A DNA stretch of 64,000 bases from Fasciolopsis buskii (taxonomy: Eukaryota > Platyhelminthes > Trematoda > Plagiorchiida > Fasciolidae), in contig LUCM01007453.1 in NCBI GenBank assembly GCA_008360955.1, positions 96,805 through 160,804 on the forward strand, given 5' to 3'. Positions 58,415 to 64,000 of this stretch are shown one piece after another. The notes beneath the pieces were generated by a model. The model saw only the letters and a list, made by a program, of their open reading frames with translations, had not been told where the DNA came from and made no database searches. The position numbers and the translations under genes are program-made. Positions within the stretch are counted from its first letter, which is position 1. Each line of letters starts with the position of its first letter.

Positions 58415-61400
58415 CTGGGTGTCACCACTCGTCCTTCCATCCATCCGTCCCACTGTCTTTCCCATGGGAAGATTTGTTCGGTCCAATTTCGTTAACATGA
58501 TTTAACTGTCCTACAACCACTGGATAGTCCATCGTATAGACAAGTACAAAGAAAAAGTAAAAAATAAAATATGAATATCATTGACCAACTATGCCTGCAT
58601 CCAACGATTTTATCCTACTAATTACAGGTTTATTCTTATTACAATCTAAAAGGATTGCGAGGTTTTGAAATTCCTTATTTACTTTGAAGAAAGCACCACT
58701 CCTCAACCCCATAGTTTAGGGAGTAAAATTGCTAATAGACAGGCAAACAAACAACTGAGCAGAGTCAACGGGTTTCATTGCATTGGGTGTGCCGCGAAAC
58801 CACTTCAGTTCGACTCCCTTTCATTTGTCTGTATCTGTGCATCGTTTACAAAATTTTTACAAGCAAGTTATCGACACTAGATTGAAACAAGGCTATGGAG
58901 TCCACATTAAATTGAAGTTTTATTGGTACTTTTCAACAAATGGTCTTAAAATCGATTTCGTCTAATTTAATGCAGAGTTTTGAGGTATAGCTAACAACTC
59001 ATAAAGTAAGAACGAAAGTGTGTATTTGGACAAGTCTATCGGCTAACTGTTTTAATTGATTAATTACAACTGATACAATGCGGTGTCGAAAATTTGAATA
59101 GTTTGTCTTACAGAGGTGAACTAAGTGATCGTGCTAGTAGATTTAACGAGAATTTCGTTGGTACTAATCAGGTTGTCTTCAGAAAAGTACGTTAGCAGAA
59201 GCAAAACCATATAACTGAACAAATCAAAAGTGCAGTGCTGTTAGTTAGCGACAAATGGGGTCACCCAGAAATTTCCTCGATGGATTTTTCTTCAGCCTAG
59301 TTTACTATCCATTTTGGATCACGATCGATTTCTTGATGTAACTGAACACTATATTTGTGGTCCTTGAGGACAAACTAAAATTTCACAGTGACACGGTGGT
59401 TCTGATTGGCATTCAGATCGCAAACATTTCATCACCAACCGAGGAGGATCCATCATTGTGTACGTTAGTGATTTAATTCTTCGCATCTATACGACAAGCT
59501 CAGAAACCACCAAGCTTTGTAAAATTGCCAACTTAAGCTACGAAAAATCAATACAAAAGATCACTGAAAACAGATTGCCGGTACCTGGAGGTCCACATAC
59601 CAAACTAATCGGATTTTTGGGGTAGATTATTTGACGGTTCTCAATCCTATGACCACAAATTATTAGACAATATCAGATGGAATATATTTCTTCGAGTGAC
59701 GAAGTCAGATTTCTGCTGCCACTTGGGGACGAAGCATAAATCATCAAGATCGTTTCGGAGTAGAATTAAAAGAAGGCTCTACAAGATGAAACGAAAAGGA
59801 GCGAAGTGGCTATTTTGACTAGTTTTGTCCTAAAACCGGGTATCTTTAACGCTGTGATTGTAAGCTGTTTAAAATGTGACAATTTTTTTATAATCAGTCT
59901 GTCTTACCCACGGTCAAACTTTTAGCAACAATCTGTTTTTATTTTGATGTCCTGTAGGTGACGGAGAATATTTTCTTGAGCAGAACAGTGCAGTCGAATT
60001 TTGGACCGTGTTGCCCCACAAGAGCGAGTACACAGCGCCACAATTAACCTCGACACATTGGAAGCCTTGACTTTTGCAGATGAGGCTGCACAGGGTTTGA
60101 CTGAGTTTTCCCAATTCATGTCACAAAGTTAGAGATAAGGCTGCTCAGTCCCACATCGAGATATGTCATTCATGCATACTAAAAGCGGACATGGAAATGC
60201 AACTTTAGTCTGGAAAGTTCACATGCATTTCCTCAAACTGTTTCCTCTCGTAGGTAGGAGGAACTTACTTATTCACCATAGCCGATTAATTCAATAAAAA
60301 ACTGCTCTGGTATAGCTCAATCCAAAGATTCTTGGATATGTAATATTAATGAAGTCATGAGCCTGAAATATTGAGTAGATTTGATTTTGACAGTCAGCCT
60401 TTTGAATCTAATACGTGAAGGTCAGGCATATCTCGGAATACTGAAGAAAAATTTGTTGACAATCCACATTTAGAAATAAAACCTGTTCTTTATTCTGCTT
60501 AAATAAGTTCCTGAGGTACAAGCTGAGGACATCCGCGTTAATCTGCTCATCCTCTAACTTCCTTAGTCAGCACATATCTCCAGCGTTTCTACCCTGTTCT
60601 TGAGTAAACCATCTAACTGGACATGTTCGTAACACCCAAGCAGGGGTGAGAGAACTTCAAACTTGTACTTCATAATATTACTTGGTAATAAGTAGCTCCA
60701 GCAACTATCACGTCTTATCATAAATCTAGAATTTTTTGAATATATGCTGATCCATAAACCTTCAGTGATTCCAGAACATAAACTCTTCTTCCGTTTATAA
60801 ACCTATCACTCGAAGACCTGCTAGTTGTGGTCACTAGCTGCCAGTTCCTCCAGCACATTTTACCTTTCGTGATCCTCTTCCGGGTAGGCGTTCGGGTATC
60901 AGTAGACACACGAGATAAATTTTTCTCAACGGTGTTCGAATTATTACCGTAGACAGCTGGGTGTATAGTACACAAAATGATTACTGATTTTTTGTATGTC
61001 GGGCCTTCCTTTTTGAATAGATATACTTTACTCCTGTTATTATTTCTACACCTATCCTGTTAATGGACTAAGCATAGATGCTGTATCTTCTGAGAAGAAT
61101 AGTCGTCCTTGGCTAATCTTGCCTCGGACATTTGTATTTGTGTCTTATACTACGGACATCTTCGAAGAAGTATCTATAAGCTAAGTTTGTATTCCGCCTG
61201 CAGCGGAAAACCCTATGGGTGTTAATTTTTTCTCAGTTACTCATATGTAAATTCTGTTGAATTTATTAGTGTCTTTCATCCTTAGAAGGTTTTATTGTCA
61301 TGTTCGTTTTTCCTTCCCGTATTCCTTGACACATTTATTGAAGCCTCTTTGGGAAGACTTTGTCATTTACATTGCAGTATTTTTACTAGGTGTCCTGTAT

Positions 61401-64000
61401 TTTATCCTCAATTATCACCACTAGGTGGTCATTCTTTGGCCGGGCCAACTTCCGAGTATCTTGTTTATGGAGGCTATGCATCTTACAGACCCCCTGCCTG
61501 TGGCAAGCGTAGACCGAGGTCCAAGTTGTAATTTGTCACCTACAGCTAAAGGTCCTAACCCAATTGTGGAACGTCAGAAATTATGCAAAACCTACAAGGT
61601 GTCCTCTGTCACGTCTAACAAATGAACGCCTAAAATATTTGTCACGAATTTTGTTAATGCTGGTCTATTCGGGCTTGTTGAGCGTCTTGTTTCCGTTGTC
61701 TATACGACCCTTTCTTAAGTACAGGCGCCTGGCATAAAACTGCAAACCTCAGTGTATCATTCACTTATCTGCTATTCATTTTTCTACTAGCTGTTGAATT
61801 TTGAATAATTGTCTCTTCCCTGCTTGGTATCAGCAGGATTTTCTTTCCGGTCGTTCGAGGCAGATGCCCAGTCCAAATCGCCTAAAGTGACATCAGATTC
61901 TGTTCCGAACTTCATAGCCCATTCGTACTTTTGGTACCGCTTTCCGTCGATGCCGTGACCTGCCAAGAATACCTTTTTTCTACACCCGACTTTTTGCTAG
62001 TTAGTAGAAATGGTAAAGTCATTGAATACATTGTCTCTTTCAGGCTGGCATTATCAAACAAGGTGCTTCCTTCGATCTTGTTTACCGTAGTACCCGCCTT
62101 TCTTGTTTTTCTGCACCTCATCGCATACACTTACTTTCCATCATCTTTTAAATCGGTATTTTTCTGGTTGTTTCTGCGGCCGTAGTTTGCTTCTGAGATC
62201 TCCATGCATATCCGTGTGTGTGGTTGCTTTATTGGACCTTTGTCCGAATGCGATTATTCCTGTTCCTGGTTGTTCGCAGATTGAACAGAAACTGTCTTTT
62301 ATCCAACTTTGATACCGATTCACGGGCATTCTTTGCAGTACCAGACGGAGACTGCGTTATTCGTCTGCCGCTGTGTTGTTGTCAACTTGCCTTATATCTA
62401 GACTTTCCAAAATTGAAAATGAGATATTTGTAATGTCTTAATTCTCTCGAAAATTTCCCCCCTGTTCTCAGTGGTTTCGAGATTCGAGCGTGCTTTGTAG
62501 ATAGCAATTTAGTTGCATAAGCTTATTTGAGATAAAAAACGGTGGTGCCAAACAACAATTAGACCAACTAAGAACACAGTGAACTGCCGAGCTTGCATGA
62601 AAATACCTTGTGGAATGTTCATGTTTTGACTCTACTCCAAAATTCATGGACTGTCTGTGCTAAAACACGGGGCATCAGACTCGATAAAATAATCTCAATC
62701 TAACAAATGACTATTTCGCATTTGCCGCCCTAGACCCCACAATCCCCACCCCACCATATCCCTGCTTGACTGGAGCTTCTACTTGGTTGCTTCGGCAGAT
62801 ATTATAATTAGGCTTTTATTATTCATGTGCCGGATAGTATTTTTATGAAGCCACAGCAAATACTCCTCAAGTTTATTCGTTTATCAATTGAATACGAAGT
62901 TTTCTTCCAAGTAACTTCACTCGCGAGCTTCCTTTTTGAATTGACACTACCAAATTGTGTCAATTCTCTAGAATAGATCTTCGTAAAATTTGTTTTAGGA
63001 ATGTACGGCTGAATGACTTTTCGTGATAAAAAACGGACGATTTACTTAAGATTTATTAAAGACACTTGTCAAAACACGACACATAATGCAACCTAGAATA
63101 GAAGTTTGGGAACAGACAACCATCAGGATGATGGAATCAGAGTCTGTTTAGGGAGTTTGAATGGATTGTCACTGGAATCTTTTGTATTGCGCGTACATGA
63201 TGACTGTGTGTTAGGATGTTCTGCCAAATATTTTCGTCTTCTAATGAAAAAATTTGCACATCCTTCCATGTTTGCATTTTGCTGCAATGAAATCAAGTAT
63301 GGAGTTGTCAGAACAGCAGCAAATCTAATGCTCATATCTGATGAGTGCTCATTGCTACCAGACCAATGTTGTTCTCCCGGGGAATTTTTTTGAACCACTC
63401 TTAATCAGACACCTAATTCGAATGGACGTTTGATGAGTGGTCGCTGCTGAGGGTTGAGATGCTTGGATTATAATTCTACTTTGAAAATGACACCGAAGTA
63501 TTTTGGGATTTAAAGCCATTTCGGGGCTCCTAAATTCATTCCTTTGTGTCAGGAGCTTGCAGTTTGTAAGTTTTTATGTTGGTTCACACGCCTCACTCAG
63601 TCCCTCATGCAAAGAGAGGGATCGTCATCCTACATCTTTGGTTTCCCTGGTATGTTCGGAAAAATAAAGACGCAGGTAATCGATAAATGGAAGGGAATCG
63701 TAGATTCTGCGCTGCAGTTTCAGCAGCAAGGTCTAAAGCATACTGGTTTACATAAATTTACTGTCTTGAGAAATTCTTTGTCAAATATGCTTAATCGGGG
63801 ATTTTTTACAGACGATTACCGGGTTTTCGTAGGCAGAATGTTTAAAATCAGCAGAAAGTAAGCCCACGTGTCTAAGCTGTCTGATTCGGATTTCTTCGGT
63901 TTCCAACTGACTTGATCCTAGTGAAGTGAAAACGGCTCCTTTATCTAGTCGGACGGTATCTCACAAGTTGGCATGCAAAAACTGATACATCCTGTGCCTC
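58415..64000. other. Region expected to hold missing 5' exons; none proven
   Basis: I searched for minus-strand donors. GTAAGA at 59,901-59,907 would end only a 25-base open segment. GTAAGT at 62,129-62,134 could end an exon of about 58 bases (62,135-62,192). Neither can be confirmed by homology. Plus ORFs at 63,106-63,393 and 63,544-63,861 (105 codons) have no recognisable motifs. No signal peptide or promoter was found for the receptor. Confidence 0.6.

Noticed and set aside
61030..62450. Possible LTR retrotransposon or zinc-knuckle fragment
   Set aside because: C-x2-C in FCSICEQPG on the minus strand and LTR-like pyrimidine-rich DNA caught the eye, but no paired repeats, primer-binding site or pol motifs were found.

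Overview
The window is eukaryotic nuclear DNA, AT-rich, with large GT-AG introns and decayed retroelements. The endonuclease/reverse-transcriptase fragments at 12.75-15.13 kb have the wording I associate with flatworm (trematode-type) RTE LINEs, and the single convincing gene has a cyclase domain of metazoan receptor type. I therefore read this as a flatworm, probably digenean, genome fragment. The species cannot be told from the sequence alone. There are no operons, CRISPR arrays, phage or plasmid features.

The main content is one minus-strand gene, a single-pass receptor (particulate) guanylate cyclase. Its last 21 exons can be read between about 58.4 kb and the stop codon at 11,285, over 47 kb. 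I chose exon borders from splice sites. For every one of the 20 junctions the codon phase left by one exon is the phase needed by the next, giving 843 in-frame codons plus a stop. In order these encode a divergent cysteine-containing ectodomain (exons 1-4), a transmembrane helix and basic stop-transfer segment (exons 5-6), a kinase-homology domain (exons 7-14), a dimerisation coiled coil (exon 15) and a guanylate cyclase catalytic domain (exons 16-21). All expected catalytic and GTP-selecting residues are present. The N-terminus, signal peptide and promoter were not found; they lie either unrecognised in 58.4-64 kb or beyond the right edge.

The introns hold the repeats: an RTE-type LINE in the 7.6-kb intron 18, a CR1/Jockey-like LINE in intron 13, several tRNA-derived SINE-like segments, microsatellites, and a decayed Asp-rich tract in intron 6.

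Downstream of the cyclase (1-11.2 kb) there is no recognisable conserved gene. There is a compact 70-codon minus-strand ORF at 4,876-5,088 with a textbook signal peptide, an Arg-rich cleavage site and a C-x3-C-x3-C-x3-C-x2-C tail, which could encode a small secreted peptide. Cysteine-rich open segments with plausible splice sites lie at 6.0-8.06 kb. These are the least explained and potentially most novel parts of the window.
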